From Beroe ovata (Eukaryota; Ctenophora; Nuda; Beroida; Beroidae), in assembly GCA_946803715.1 (NCBI GenBank), contig CAMPET010000049.1:117627-181626 (forward strand): a stretch of 64,000 nucleotides of DNA, given 5' to 3'. The stretch's first letter is position 1, and every line of letters starts with the position of its first letter. The notes beneath the pieces are model-generated. The model was not told where the DNA came from. It did not search any database and was given only the letters and a program-made list of their open reading frames with translations. Positions 24,001 to 34,861 of this stretch are shown piece after piece. The position numbers and the translations under genes were made by a program.

Positions 24001-25295
24001 TAGCGCAACAAAACCGTGTATACTGAAACACGAGTTCATGAAAACTGACATGACCACAATACCACATAGTAGCTCAGATTTCTCGGCCATTATTCAGCAG
24101 TCACCATGATAGTAAGAACTATACTCACTTGCGGAGCCCATTCCAATTGATAGCGTCGGATAATGACGGTTCATCAGTCCTGTTTGTGTATCCACTGTGG
24201 GATCCCAACTCATCGTAATCTATACATGACGTGAGGAACACAACGAAAAAGACCACGAAGATAAACTGCCTGAAAAGGAGCTGCGATATCAGTATGACAC
24301 CATACTGATTACACTAACATGACACCGCTATCATAAACATTACACCACACTTAGCTTGACACGATATTGTATGCTATAGTTCCATTATCTAATTTTCATA
24401 CGATTGATGGCAGTCAATTTGGTCCCGACAACCGCGTAGCGGAGCTCGACTAATTACCCTAGCGACCAGCCAACCCCCTTATCGACACTTAACACCGGAT
24501 CACCTGGGGCAGCCAGGGTGCTGCAAGTGCTGGCTGATCGGCTCCGAACCATACAGGACGAACCATACAGGACGGTTACCACAATTTCTTGCTTCATCTC
24601 AGAAATACCACAGCTCACTACCTATTTTACGGCCATGAGTACCGGGGGAGGAATGGGCGTCGAAATATCAACATTCTCGAAGAGGGAGCGAATTTCCTCC
24701 ATCATTATATTTGGTCGGCAAATTTCCACTATTCTAACGTAGTGGAGTGCAGCTAAGTTTGTCAGACAATATGTGCTCATTGCTCACACACTGAGAATTG
24801 ATCAGTCTGCGTAACAGCAACTTTACATGTATGCAACCAATTTTGTAGGAAACAATTCCCTCAACACGAATGACCTTGAATAACACTTGAAATGAACTTT
24901 TAAAGACTATTTCCACTTTTCTATCTCCTTGTATTGAATGTGACCCTAAATGGTGCATTGTTGACAATTTAAAATTCAATGAAATTAATTTTTGATATCA
25001 TGATTATTATAACTCACAGCAACTGGAGCAATTCATTGATGAACATGCACCAGAAGCCATTATTCCGATGATAGTTGTAAATTCTTGTAAAGAAGTCATC
25101 AAGGTTAAGAATCTGGTTCCATTTGTTGGAATCATGGCTCATCAAGATCTGAAAGGTAATGGTATAACAAATGGCTTTTCAGATGATTCAAACAGTAGGT
25201 TGAGTTAATAAGGTCCTGGCACCTACTTGTTCATGTGGAGGTGCCTCTTCGTCAGATTCGAAAAGTCTTTCATATTTATGACTCTTGCCATCCAT
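12083..25295 (-). CDS. ATG9: ATG9, autophagy lipid scramblase (15 exons)
   Basis: Multi-spanning scramblase on Golgi-derived vesicles that seeds autophagosome membranes with ATG2. Exons (high to low): 25295-25227, 25148-25018, 24269-24129, 24022-23887, 23590-23488, 23412-23241, 23118-22956, 15310-15132, 15028-14878, 14672-14540, 13897-13775, 13642-13433, 13350-12643, 12436-12333, 12235-12083. All join in phase and give ~891 aa (human ATG9A 839). Start: ATG at 25295 (MDGKSHKYERLFESDEEAPP). Family hallmarks are LDDFFTRIYNYHRNNGFWCM, FLTSCIDYDEL, YKIAMINKNVLPYSFNFP, LVKREPGFLGVRMWSLYARY, EELLSPLITPFILYF and the core-closing GVGDVCSFSQMD...HG.P.W followed by GKTELSL. The long exon 13 tail is Met/Ser/Gln-rich and repetitive (MAQSMAQSM), as expected of a disordered C-tail; the last exons (DLSSSALYLHS, then LHSQMSQQQ) match the tail of animal ATG9. 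Intron 7 (15311-22955) is 7.6 kb and contains another gene and a minisatellite; the other introns are mostly under 800 bp. Confidence 0.95.
13935..14539. other. ATG9 intron 10, no further gene
   Basis: Intron between ATG9 exons 10 and 11 (13898-14539), AT-rich. Open frames across it run through exon sequence in the wrong phase. Confidence 0.6.
15427..15770 (+). pseudogene. LINE reverse-transcriptase C-terminal fragment
   Basis: An open stretch of ~113 codons reads RGERYIIIHTWKIATG, RNQRLGLRAMVPSLN, then SFGAALLWNILPK and FKVQVALGKFLDSFPDTPL. This is the familiar terminal part of LINE pol proteins (RYIIIY.WKI...S...G..LWN.LP......S...FK..L..FL...PD.P). No upstream RT core is present. It lies in ATG9 intron 7, antisense to ATG9 and about 500 bp upstream of the METTL24-like gene. 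5'-truncated relic, still open in frame. Confidence 0.8.
16294..17205 (+). CDS. METTL24-like / FkbM-type methyltransferase, type II membrane protein, intronless, nested antisense in ATG9 intron 7
   Basis: 303 aa from the first ATG (MKITNVRMVGYRKPLG). The frame stays open 96 bp upstream but without another ATG. Residues ~15-40 are a single hydrophobic signal anchor (ITIILSIILISMRVIFLY), which predicts a Golgi/ER-lumenal enzyme. The catalytic region follows: an N-terminal Cys and LDDLLPDIKSGECLVYSFGI, the SAM-binding-type acidic position in CTVYAFDMTVD, and SYLKFDIEGWEIPGI followed by LGFEIHT. This order matches METTL24 and related FkbM-like proteins (VYSLG...GCEVHRFDP...KADLE..EW..L...QL.FEIH). 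METTL24's substrate is not established. Possible poly(A) signals AATAAA are at 17228 and 17274. The lack of introns in an intron-rich neighbourhood, beside a LINE fragment, suggests a retrocopy that kept its frame. Confidence 0.8.
   Translation: MKITNVRMVGYRKPLGITIILSIILISMRVIFLYIRPIYELSDYQRTLCAHDKRLLTALRNVDIDTQTDSVLLEKMFYTYLSQPFNSACNAVKSFGGKMYFKQCVITQDGHKYVCLDDLLPDIKSGECLVYSFGIRDDWSFEDDMDSIGCTVYAFDMTVDFPKHRGNRITFEKIGVADVTNETARLYSLTEILARNGHTNTKISYLKFDIEGWEIPGIPAWFASGALDNVQQLGFEIHTTDPGLAAAMFKSMRELTLKGDFRLIVNDANRIWAKCFKRYGDSPYFMYSELVMKRVNHNHCDKN
17885..22800. repeat. 4.9-kb minisatellite of 14-18-bp units (GTGTCAAGGAAACTG type) with higher-order structure
   Basis: More than 250 units based on GTGTCAAGGAAACTG / CTGTCAAGGAAAGTG, variants AAGAGATAAGTG, CAGTGAAAATGATATCAGG and CGAGGAGAAGTG, and longer linkers such as TCTAGACAGTTTCAAGAAAGTG. 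Many units are a multiple of three long, so long pseudo-open frames occur on both strands (e.g. CCQGNWCQ-type peptides); they are not genes. Higher order: ~19,880-20,480 is repeated almost unchanged at ~21,225-21,830 (offset ~1,346 bp) and ~18,450-18,590 at ~22,270-22,410 (offset ~3,820 bp). It lies wholly in ATG9 intron 7; in the ATG9 transcript it is pyrimidine-rich. Confidence 0.95.
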
Positions 25296-25619
25296 GCTCT
25301 CTGCTCAGACTTAAGAAGCTAGTGTACAAATAACTATTTAGACCAGTATTAATTACCAGTATCACATCATTTTCAAGTTTCAATATCAGAGCCATTATTT
25401 TCATCATATTAATGATCATCGGATAATAATATGTTTATGTTTTCAAAGGCGTGCCGTAGATTGCTGATTTTCCAAATTGGGGTGTACTTGTGTGTGTACA
25501 GGGGGTTGAGCCCCCCATTTAATGGCGACAGGGGAAAATTTTGAAAAATTGACTCAAGACAGTGTAAAAGACACCTTGAAATGATATGTTTTTGACCTTA
25601 GTACTTTCGACGTTGCTTT

Positions 25620-25765
25620 CATGTTGCCGGATGTTATACTTATCTGTCAACTGTCACACGCACGCCTCCGTCCGAGATTTGGAGGCCTGCTTCAGCCTCT
25701 GGAAATGCGCACGCCCCGCACGAGAAACAGTGGACAGATATTGATAACATGACATCTGGCAACTC
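25620..25765. repeat. Degenerate hairpin element of the CpG-rich family
   Basis: Inverted ends GTTGCCGGATGTTAT and ATAACATGACATCTGGCAAC surround a GAGAAACAGTGG block and a GGAGGCCTGCTTCAGCCTC centre. This is an older copy of the 10.83-kb hairpin. It lies upstream of the ATG9 start in otherwise non-coding sequence. Confidence 0.6.
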
Positions 25766-26094
25766 TCGTTCAACGTGTTTCACAAGAGGTGTGCAGGTAA
25801 TACAAACTCTCACCACAGTGTCTGAATCAGAATACATGAATGATATGATATTGGATTTTGATTGTACTCATGATAATAATAATAATAAATTGAAATTTAA
25901 AGACACTGCTTTTAAGACAAGCTTATACTCAGCAGTGTCGAGCCAGGTAGAAGCCTAAAAAGAGAGAGAAAACAGTGTGGAAACAAAATCCTAGTGCCTT
26001 CCATAAGACTCAATACTTTATCAAGCCCAGATAGCAGATGCTAAAAGTGAAATGCTAAGTTGATAGGTATAATGGAAGCGTTAACGGCTGAAAT

Positions 26095-26320
26095 TCATTT
26101 CGTCAGTTTGATTGTATTTGGTGTGGAGAGATTGAAAAGAAAAGATTTCAGGAGTAGGTGGTATGAGTAGGTGAACATGTCTTGAAAGAACTCAGGTGCA
26201 TGACCATTCATTGCTTTGTATGATATGAGTGTGATTTTGAATACAATACGCATTCGGATCTGGAGCCAAGGGAGATCATGAAGATCATTTCCCACATGAT
26301 CATATTTACAAGTACAGTCC
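26095..26320 (-). pseudogene. LINE reverse-transcriptase C-terminal fragment
   Basis: The minus-strand frame LHDLPWLQIRMRIVFKITL, ISYKAMNGHAPEFFQDMFTYS matches the motif LH.LP...RI.FK...L.YKALNG.AP.YL.D.L of CR1/L2-like LINE pol proteins. Short fragment, no other pol domain nearby. It abuts the hAT relic. Confidence 0.7.
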
Positions 26321-27290
26321 TATTTTGGATTCTGAATGCCTTGATAAATAGCACTTGTCCTATAGCAACAGCCCAATGCGCCTGTTCTTGAGATGAGTAA
26401 AGGAATCATGATTTCATCAACATCAAGTTTTTCCATGAGCTGCTTGTGAGCAGCAAATATTGAGATATCACTGAGTCTCTCATCAAGCATTGTTGTTCGA
26501 AGGCTTGACTTGATCCGCTTAAGGGCTGAGAAACTCCTCTCAGCACTAGACACTCTCAAGGATATTGTCAGTGACAGCTCAGCTAGGCGACAATACTCTG
26601 GGAGTTCTGATGTGAAACAGAGACTATGATTTCTTGCCACCATCTCACCAAGATGACTATGAACTCTCGACTTTGTATACAGAATCTGAAGATCACTGAC
26701 TAGGAGACTTTTGGTGAAGAATTTTCCATAAACGGAAGCCATGAGATACTCAACTAGATCACCTCCGCTGCATAGGAGGGGAACTTAGATACATCAGAAA
26801 GGGCAATGAATCTGAACTGTTTGATATTACCAAACCTGTCACTGATACAGCGCAAAAGAGTATCACACACCTCTTTCACTTCTGATCGAAGCTGATCCTC
26901 GTGATTTGACTCTACACTGACACCTGTCTCAAAGTAAATGTCCAACCTAGTGCTACATTTTCATTTCCTTCTTGACTCTGGTGGAGGGAAATTGACCGAA
27001 ACTTCAGCATAGATGCCATCTGCATATTCCCTTACAGACTTCACCGCAGCAACACACCTCTCTTCAGCAGGTGTGGCCCAGCCAATATGCATCTTTATAT
27101 CCTGTAGGTCTCTGTAGAACAAAACGGTTGATTTGACCATGTCTGTGAAAACGTGCAGCCAATACACATATGAAAAGTCCCAGACTTTATTACTGAATTC
27201 TTCTGGTTGGGGTTCGCAATCCTGCCAATTGTGGTCAGTGCTGGCCATGATACCATCAAACAGTCTCTGTATGAAGCCAAATCTGACTTT
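26320..27290 (-). pseudogene. hAT-family transposase relic (ZMYM1/DUF4371 type)
   Basis: Three minus-strand open pieces in order: 27248-26961 (FYRDLQDIKMHIGWATPAEE...), 26945-26754 (ETGVSVESNHEDQLRSEVKE, CISDRFGNIKQF) and 26742-26320. The last contains the hAT C-terminal dimerisation motif (LTISLRVSSAERSFSALKRI followed by KSSLRTTMLDERLSDISIFA). The pieces are separated by stops and frame changes, and the N-terminal zinc finger and most of the catalytic core are absent. A degraded DNA-transposon copy, not a working gene. Confidence 0.8.
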
Positions 27291-28231
27291 ATAGCTACAA
27301 CTTGTTGAGATCTATAGGTCCAACTTGCTTTGCAAGAAGATAATGTGAGACAAGATTTTATCTGTAGGATTACACCCTAACTTTACTGGCAGGATTTTAT
27401 CCCTGACAAAGTGGAATCTTGATTGCATGGCACCTATGGTAGGAAAATTGAGCCCTACAAGATATTATTTTCAGCTTTACACCCTCATTGCAAAATTGGA
27501 TATTCGAGTTGGATAGCCTTGATTACAAATTTTGTAGCTATTATATAAGTGGATAAATTGTAGCTATTTTATTTTTGCTGAGAATATTTTTACACTCGTT
27601 GCATCGGCAGTTCATCCGCGCGCGCAACGAAATTGTCGACTTAGTTTATAAAAACTCGGCATTGATTGCGTAAGAGGGCCTTGCACATAGCAATATAGCA
27701 TTGCCAGGCAAAATACTACAAGAAGCTTCGCAGCACTTTATATTTAAAACACTGCGCGTCACGTCGCGCGCGTCATCTGCTTTCGCTTATACTTTCGTGC
27801 TTTTCATATACAAAGTCACATTAAAAAGGGTCTTCGCGAATACAGTAGGTAACCCGGCCCGCGTCAAAACAATGACATTTTTATACGAATTACGCTATTT
27901 CATGGGCATTCAAATTCACGATTTCACGAAAATAAAATGAGAATAACTTATACAATAACTATTAAAAATTAAAAATTGGAAAGTTGTTTGAACACAACAT
28001 CTCACAAAAAGTATAAATTAAAACATGGGAATAAACTGTTGATCATAGATAGTAAAACAACTTGGAGTGTTGTACTATTATCTTCGCAGATATCTAAGCA
28101 CTTCTTCACCATGAAAGTGAAACTAATAACATATATGATTCATCATGAATATAAAACTTCGTGATAAATAAATAAAATGCATCATTGTATCTTCAATGCG
28201 GGTCACGCTTGATTTGATGTCCCAAAGGTTA
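27291..28231. other. AT-rich intergenic sequence with one CpG-rich patch
   Basis: 27,615-27,660 carries GCGCGCGCAACGAAATTGTCGAC, a relative of the CpG-rich repeat family. No exon recognised. Confidence 0.5.
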
Positions 28232-31044
28232 TTAACTTCCTTCACTACTTCTCTGTCTTTTCATTGGATGCAAAGTAGATTCAGCATCTGAACTTGCTTT
28301 TGGTATGTTTCGTACTTGAGGCAACTGTTCTTCTCGATCCCTCCCGTTCTTCTCAATTAATCTCTCATTATGTACCGGGGGGAATATTCGCTCAGTGCTC
28401 CACTGATGATCAGTGAACGAGCAGTATGAGGCACCGTGAGGTGGCAACGGTGGCAGGGGAATACTCTGCTTGGAATCCGACTCCTTTCCATTAACTGACC
28501 TACTCAGAGGCTGTATTGTATCAAGACCGGGAGGTAAAGGCTCTGGCACATAGAAATCTGATGAATCATTGGCAGTATCGTCTGCTGGTTTTGCCCCCGC
28601 CTCAGCTTCGGTTACCTCATTCCAATTCATTGGGAAAAGAGTATGATCTGTAGTCTCAGCTTTGGTCGATGTCTCCCCATGGGACCCAGGAAAACTGGGG
28701 AACCTAACTCTGGGGTCAAGTGGTGGACTGAACACTTGTAACTGCTTCAGGTCCTCTATTGTACTGCTAGTAGAGTCGTTCCTCGATATCGGTAGAGATT
28801 TCTCGGTTACACCCGACAGTTTGGCGCTATATTCAGAATTTTGTGGGGTCTGTGCAGCGTCACACTCACTTTTTCCATCATAATTCAAGAGAATAGTAGC
28901 GTCCCTATCAGCACCTTTTTCAACAGTACCATGTTCATCATCGGACACCGGCTCAGTATCCACGTCAGCCACATCGTCCTCATCATCGCTTATTTCCTCA
29001 TACTCAGGAACGATAGATAGGGAAGTGGTTTTCGCTACCTGGCTCTTCCCTGAGGTGATCGCACTTTCCGCCTTGGCTTTGTCCTCGATGACCAAACTGT
29101 CCGACTGAATGACCATCATCAGGAACTTGAACATTTCTACTCTCTCTGGGATGTCGTCACAGAGTTTCTCTATAGTTGTTCCTCTACTCGACAAGTAGTA
29201 GTAAAAACTGAAGAGTTTCCCGTCAAAGTAGTTGGATGTGAAGAAAGGTCCCAGGGGCAGTCTGGCCACCGATGCAATTTGCAGGAGAGCTTCAGCGCCT
29301 CTCGCTAACAATGTGGCAAATGTTATGGCACAAGAGTCGACAACTGTAACAAGAACTCTTCTCAGTGAAGCGATGTTCTCAGCATACTGGGATACTGCCT
29401 GAGCTAGGAATGCATTGAGCTGCCATTGAGCTAGCTGTATCAATGGACTGTGCCACCAATAGTTCAGGATGGCACACAAGCCGAGAAACTGCGAGGGAAG
29501 CTCCCTGGCGACGTTTTCATTGAACGTAACGTTAGCACACTTCACGAACACAGCCCACCGGAGTGCCCAGTCGTCACTCTTCCTCAGATCTTCCAGTTTG
29601 ACTGTCCTCTCGTTCATTCGAAACTCCTGACATTTCACGATTTCTACCTCTGGTTTTTCTGAGATATGCTTCTCACAAACGGATCCGTTCTTCCCAAGTA
29701 TGATGTCATAACACAACTTTCTTAGTGGTCGGTATAACTGAAAAGCGCATGTGAGCGGCCTGTCTTCGAGTGTGAAGCCCTGCTCATAGGATTTATTTGT
29801 TAAAACGCCATGAAGAAACGCAATGTCATCAGAACTGATCTGTCTTTGTACAGCATCTTCATGAATCTGAAAATAAAATAAACATATTACAACAAGATTT
29901 ATTGAACGATGTATCATGTAATTTACTTATTGCTAAAACACACGATTCAAATTTGCAGGCATGAATTAATGAAACTAGGATTTAAACTGTTAAAAATGTA
30001 TACAAATTGGCATAATTTGTATATCAATCTGATGACATCATAGAATGATGGATGGGAGAGTGACTTTGAAATTCCAAAGAATTTGAAATAGCACACTTTA
30101 GATGTAATGAATGCTACCTGTGGGTTGTTATAAGTAACAAGATTTTCACCGACTGGTCGATAGGGCTTCCAATTGTCACTGACAGAAGATAGCTGGTATC
30201 TACCCAAGACAGTTTCAAGAAAGTCCTTTTGCGATTCATCAGAGAGAGCTGTCCTAGCAAGCATCGAGAACTGAATGGATTGTGGACGAGCATACATACA
30301 AATTCTTGGCATGATATCAATGACCGGATTTCGCCCGGACAGTTGCATTCCTGACTGAAGTTTACGATGGAATGTCAGCAGCATTTGTGGTGGGACAAGT
30401 GCATTACCCATCAAACAAGACAACAATGACACATTCTCGACCTTCAGACCAAGGTTTTTCATCAAAATAAATCGGTCCACTGTGTTGATTGTATGCTTCT
30501 CGAAGTTCAATGAACTGAGTCTGAAATAGGGGACACCATTGAGGGCAAGAAACTCGTTGTTATCAGACATGATTCCAGCACAATTCCTCTGTTTAGCCAG
30601 GGCTGCAGCTTCAAATTCAAAGTCACTTACAGTGCAAACAACGTCATATCTGCTGCGAGCTTTTAAAACTTGGGAGACATAGAAATGAGCGCCAGGGGGA
30701 TTGTGATAAAAATCAAGAGCTGGCAATTTCTTATTGATGGAAACGAATTCAATACCCATCCTGATATTTTGAAGCTGTAATGGAGTCATTGCATCAGGCC
30801 AGTGTGGCATCACGAAGATTAAATCACATCCTTCCTCCTCGATGGAGAGGACAAATTTTTCAACATAGTCTCTGATTTCCTTCCACTGACCACCAAATAC
30901 CCAGCTCGTTTGTTTGATGATGTGAGATACAAAGGAACACCCATCTACGACATAGCAAGTTCCAGGTTTGGAGTTAATAGCGACAGTCTGGACACACTGT
31001 TCACATTTCAAAGAGATATATTCATCAAGTCCATTCACAACCAT
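28232..31044 (-). CDS. FAM120-like (constitutive coactivator of PPAR-gamma-like) protein, two exons
   Basis: Exons 31044-30118 (309 codons) and 29866-28232 encode ~853 aa, joined in phase 0 at NNPQ|IHEDAVQ. The first ~300 residues are a PIN/XPG-like fold: MVVNGLDEYISLKC start, TCYVVDGCSF (acidic Asp), FGGQWKEIRDYVEKF, a second acidic cluster SDFEFEAAALAKQRNCAGIMSDNNEF (quoted in two parts: SDFEFEAAALAKQ, IMSDNNEF) and LLSCLMGNALVPP, matching FAM120A/B 'LLGNHILPDED'. The second half carries the family helical region (LGLCAILNYWWHSP, LQIASVARLPLGPFFTSNYF) and a long acidic, Ser/Pro-rich disordered tail. FAM120 proteins act in RNA binding and transcriptional coactivation. Whether the retained acidic residues give nuclease activity is not known. 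ASTE1 (asteroid) is the nearest alternative, but the GGQW and GN...LP motifs favour FAM120. Confidence 0.85.
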
Positions 31045-31607
31045 GTAAACTTCTGAAATAGTTTCAATTCAATGTAAATCACTGTTATATAATGTCTTGA
31101 TATACATAGATGTTGATAGCTAGCTATTCATTCCGGATAGATAAATATCAATTAACTAAGCAAATGAGTCAAAACAGTTGAAGAGGGCATAAAATAGCAG
31201 TATATGATAAACAATAAATTTGAAAATTACAGCATTCACAATCAATAATTAATACTACAGATAAATTAAATGATTTAATGCATATCAATTCGGGAAATAA
31301 TCTAAGATTTTGCTAGATAAGGTTTATCAAACCTTATCCAATATGCTATCACAAATGAAATTCTGGAAGATTGATATTTAATTCAAGATATCACAATAAA
31401 AGTATTGATCTGAATAAAAACATTGATATAATTTGCAAAATCCTATCAAGGGAATTTGGTCACTACAGAGTACAGGTTCCTAGTGTTGAAGAAATTAAAC
31501 TTCCTGACTGGAAACTGAATCCATTAATGCCAACTATTTCATCGAATTTTTGCAATGGTTTGGCCTTGCAGCAAAAGTAACTAGCAACGACTAGCAGAAT
31601 GTTTGGT
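31045..31607. other. AT-rich spacer between FAM120-like and K2P genes
   Basis: The two minus-strand genes are ~560 bp apart. A palindromic AAGGTTT/AAACCTT pair lies near 31,320. No gene seen. Confidence 0.5.
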
Positions 31608-32594
31608 TCATTGATGTGCTATGTCATTTGGTGGTTGAACAACTCTACTCTCCTTGAACTGGTTCACTAAGACCTTTAGCAATGCAATGAACAGGCATAT
31701 GGGTATAAATACAAAGAAAAACTGATTGGCACCAAATGAAATGTCATAAGCTTTGTGATGAAAATCACCAAATCCAACGGTGCACAATGATAAAATTTGA
31801 TAATAAAATGCATCCCAAAACACCCAGTTTTGTTGACCTCCATCAGCCCAACCAGGGACATAATCGGCCCCAGAAATGTCCCACTTATGTTCCCGTCTTA
31901 CCGACACTCCAGCACAAAGAACTATCATTGCAGTCAGAATTCCAATCAAGATTACGATCACTAAGTACATTGCCATTCCATCAGAGTGCGATTCAAAACT
32001 TTTCATTTTTTCTCTGATGCATTTTCTGAGACATTTGAATGTCGTATCAATAGTTCTAACTAATGAAAAGAGAAAAGCCATCATGAAAGGTATGCCACCA
32101 AGGAAATAAAGGACAGTGAGAATCTTGCCAGTCATTGTGGTTGGTATGATCACTCCCCAACCTGTTGTAGTTAATAATGATATGACAAAGTCAAGTCCTC
32201 CCCCGAAATGCCATTTAAAATCATACACGTCCCTTTTGAGATGACACATTTTGTCCAGCATGAATCTGAAAACAGCTTTGTGTGTTTTGTTTCCAGAAAG
32301 TGACTCATCAACTGCATCATATACCCATTTCATGTCCTTATATTTTTGTGTTGATATATAAGCTTTATCCCATTCTCCCTCACCTATTTCTGAGTTAAGA
32401 ATATCCCATTTTCTTTCAGTATAAGTAAATATCAAAGCAGATACACAAAGGCAGATGACAATCACTCCAACTGACCACAAGAGTTCCTTCACAATTTTAT
32501 AAGTTGGACCCAGGAAGAAGGATGCAAATTTACTCTCATCAGCTGTGTGCCCTTCACTGTTGAGCAACTCAAGATCATCTTCAGGGGCAAGCAT
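31608..32594 (-). CDS. Two-pore-domain (K2P) potassium channel, single coding exon
   Basis: 328 aa. Order: M1 (WSVGVIVICLCVSALIFTYTE, ~residues 40-60), a long extracellular cap region with N-glycosylation site GNKTH, pore 1 (LDFVISLLTTTGWGVIIP), M2 with the K2P-typical GIP motif (GKILTVLYFLGGIPFMMAFL), a short cytosolic Lys/Arg loop, M3 (YLVIVILIGILTAMIVL), pore 2 (YYQILSLCTVGFGDFHH) and M4 (FFFVFIPICLFIALLKVLV), then a ~20-residue tail. This is the full 4TM/2P layout. Pore 2 has the canonical TVGFGD filter. Pore 1 reads TTGWG instead of T-I/V-G-Y/F-G. K2Ps are leak K+ channels that set resting potential. The coding region has no intron; a likely 3' splice site (ACTTCAG) lies 12 bp upstream of the ATG, so an upstream untranslated exon is probable. 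The subfamily (TREK, TASK, etc.) cannot be assigned. Confidence 0.88.
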   Translation of the reverse strand: MLAPEDDLELLNSEGHTADESKFASFFLGPTYKIVKELLWSVGVIVICLCVSALIFTYTERKWDILNSEIGEGEWDKAYISTQKYKDMKWVYDAVDESLSGNKTHKAVFRFMLDKMCHLKRDVYDFKWHFGGGLDFVISLLTTTGWGVIIPTTMTGKILTVLYFLGGIPFMMAFLFSLVRTIDTTFKCLRKCIREKMKSFESHSDGMAMYLVIVILIGILTAMIVLCAGVSVRREHKWDISGADYVPGWADGGQQNWVFWDAFYYQILSLCTVGFGDFHHKAYDISFGANQFFFVFIPICLFIALLKVLVNQFKESRVVQPPNDIAHQ

Positions 32595-34020
32595 TCGACC
32601 TTTCTGAAGTAGAGTATCGTATATAATATCAAAATGTGTAAATCATGTATGAAGCTTCGTGATGTAAATTGTGAATCATGTTTGTAATATATATGAAGTT
32701 TCTCATAGCAAGTGAAGATCAATAAGGCGATACAACTGCTAAGTGCTAGTGGCCATTAGCCATATGACCAAAATTGGAGATTTTTCGGCAACTTACCAGA
32801 TTGCCGCTTTTAGTGGTTGAAGCCTAGTGGTCTATACTAGACCAGAAAGTAGCAAAGGGGGACCAGAAGAGGTTCATGGCTTGACTGTAAAGTGTTGTAA
32901 ATTAAGTGGATGTGGACAGGCCAAAGCAGGGCGAACCCCTACTGATCCCCTTCAGCTAAACCCTTACTGATTGAATTGTGATCCCCTGCTGACCAGTGAC
33001 CACATTATTATGTACTGACCCCCTGGACCCTACTTTAAACCTTTCTATTCTGATACCCCTCTGGAAATTATAGGGATATGGGGAGTGTTAGGGGATTAAT
33101 AGCATTAAAGCTGTGCCAGCAGCATGAGTATGGAGCTACAATCATTTGGCAACATCAGTCTACTGGTCAGGGGTCATAGACCCCGATAATTGTAAGGAAT
33201 GATTCTTGCAAATGATCAGAAAATGGCCACCAATGGCTCCAGCAGGTCAGTATGGACTAGAGGTTCAAAGGTGGTTACCAGGTGGTTGGCAGGGGTTCAG
33301 GAAAGGGTAAGCTAAGCAGAGGGTCAGGAATACCAAATGGGTAAGCATGGGTTCACCAGGTAGTTGGATGCGTTTAGTAAGTACTAAGTATCATACTCAC
33401 AATTTTCAAGACCTGTTGACCTAAAAGCAGCAGTCCTGAAGAGGCAGGACCCTGTGCCACATGTCCAATACTGGTTTGAAACAATATTCAATTACATTAC
33501 AGATTTTTGCAGCTCATTACACATTACCAAATGAGCCAAATATCTTGGTATTTACCAACAACAGGGACAGCCAGCCTATATTTCATGACATGCCCATGGC
33601 ATTGTTATGAATCATGGTTTTCAACCATCACTATTATATNTACCTGCATTCATCCCATTGCAACGAAAACTAAAACGTTATCAAAGCACCAGCATCAGAA
33701 ATGAGCTCCCAGTTCACTATTATTACAGTAGTAGCACGTGTCCATGGCAACGTGCACTTTAACTTCAAAATCAGCACGTGCATTTCGTGACGAACATAAA
33801 ATCAAACAAACAACCAAATTATAATATAGATAGATGTTATAAAAATCATCATCTGTCAAGGTGTCCAGTAGCCAAAAGTACTACAAACTAAAAAATACCA
33901 ATAAAAGGTCAATAGATGTTAATACCTCTTTTCTTTGCAATGTAAGGATTCTGACTCAAATACTCCTTGAACTTGACTTTATTGTCTAAATAAGTTGGAC
34001 CCTCAATCTTATCAAAAATG
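32595..34020. other. Intergenic sequence, no gene recognised
   Basis: Contains an undetermined base at 33640. No conserved exon identified on either strand. Confidence 0.5.
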
Positions 34021-34023
34021 TTT

Positions 34024-34125
34024 CAGTGTGAGATACACCATCCTCAGTTTTAAACTTATCAACACTACTTATTACAATCAAATTTGAGAACTGAAGATGG
34101 TGTATGTCACACTGAAACGTTCCTA
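34024..34125. repeat. Inverted repeat flanking a short element related to the 58/60-kb repeat
   Basis: TTTCAGTGTGAGATACACCATC is mirrored by GATGGTGTATGTCACACTGAAAC (ends 34,021 and 34,122; quoted in part). The inside (ACTTATCAACACTACTTATTACAATCAAATTTGA) resembles 58,513-58,548. Probably a small DNA-transposon-derived repeat. Confidence 0.65.
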
Positions 34126-34145
34126 ATATAACTCACTTTTTAACA

Positions 34146-34665
34146 TTGTCGGGCGATGCCAGACCGCTGATGCAAGCCGCGAAGCGGCTTGCGTCAGCAA
34201 GGCTGTCTGAGAATAAGTTTGCGCCGCGCGCGCGCGAAACGAAATTCTCGACAGGGTCTATCATCGATCGACAATTTTTAAGAACGACTGTTTCACTTGT
34301 TGCGTGTGTGTTATCAAAAAATTCCAAATTCTTGTTTTCAAACTTTGGACTTGCAGTCTGACAAGTGTCCAGAATTTTAAAATTGTCTTGCATTGATTAC
34401 GTAATCAAGGTCAAAAAATCCCCCTCCCCCTCCATAATCATAAGCGCGCGTTTTCATCGAAGGCCTGTTTCGGCCTTCGATGAAGGCGCGCGCGGGCTCG
34501 AGAAACAGGTCAGGTATATAGGTCAGGTATATAGGTCAGGTATTATAGACCTTGTCCGTTGTCGAGAATTTCGCTTTGCGCGCGCGCAGCGCAAATTTAT
34601 TCTCAGAGGCTGACGCAAGCCGCTTCGCGGCTTGCATCAGCGGTCTAGCATCACCAGACAAAGCG
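34146..34665. mobile_element. Foldback element with ~55-bp CpG-rich inverted ends
   Basis: The left end GGCGATGCCAGACCGCTGATGCAAGCCGCG...GGCTTGCGTCAGC (quoted in part) is matched in reverse by 34,608-34,660. Second inner inverted blocks (GCGCGAAACGAAATTCTCGAC near 34,228 and GTCGAGAATTTCGC near 34,560) and a GGCCTTCGATGAAGGCGCG palindrome near 34,475 lie between. The interior has no transposase. The terminal block recurs near 57,480 and 57,945-58,045. Confidence 0.75.
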
Positions 34666-34861
34666 TCTCCAACCCACGCACGTCTCCAACCCACGCACGG
34701 CCACCTCACGCCCGCGCCAATGGACTCGCTCGTACGCGACCAGACTTAAGAGGTCCTAGAGTGTGAGGCCGGTATATACCGGGTATATATTGTAGACTGT
34801 AGACAGGCAACACCATGCGAGTGCACTTGCAGCGAGAGTAGCTACCGGTAGCGATCCTACA

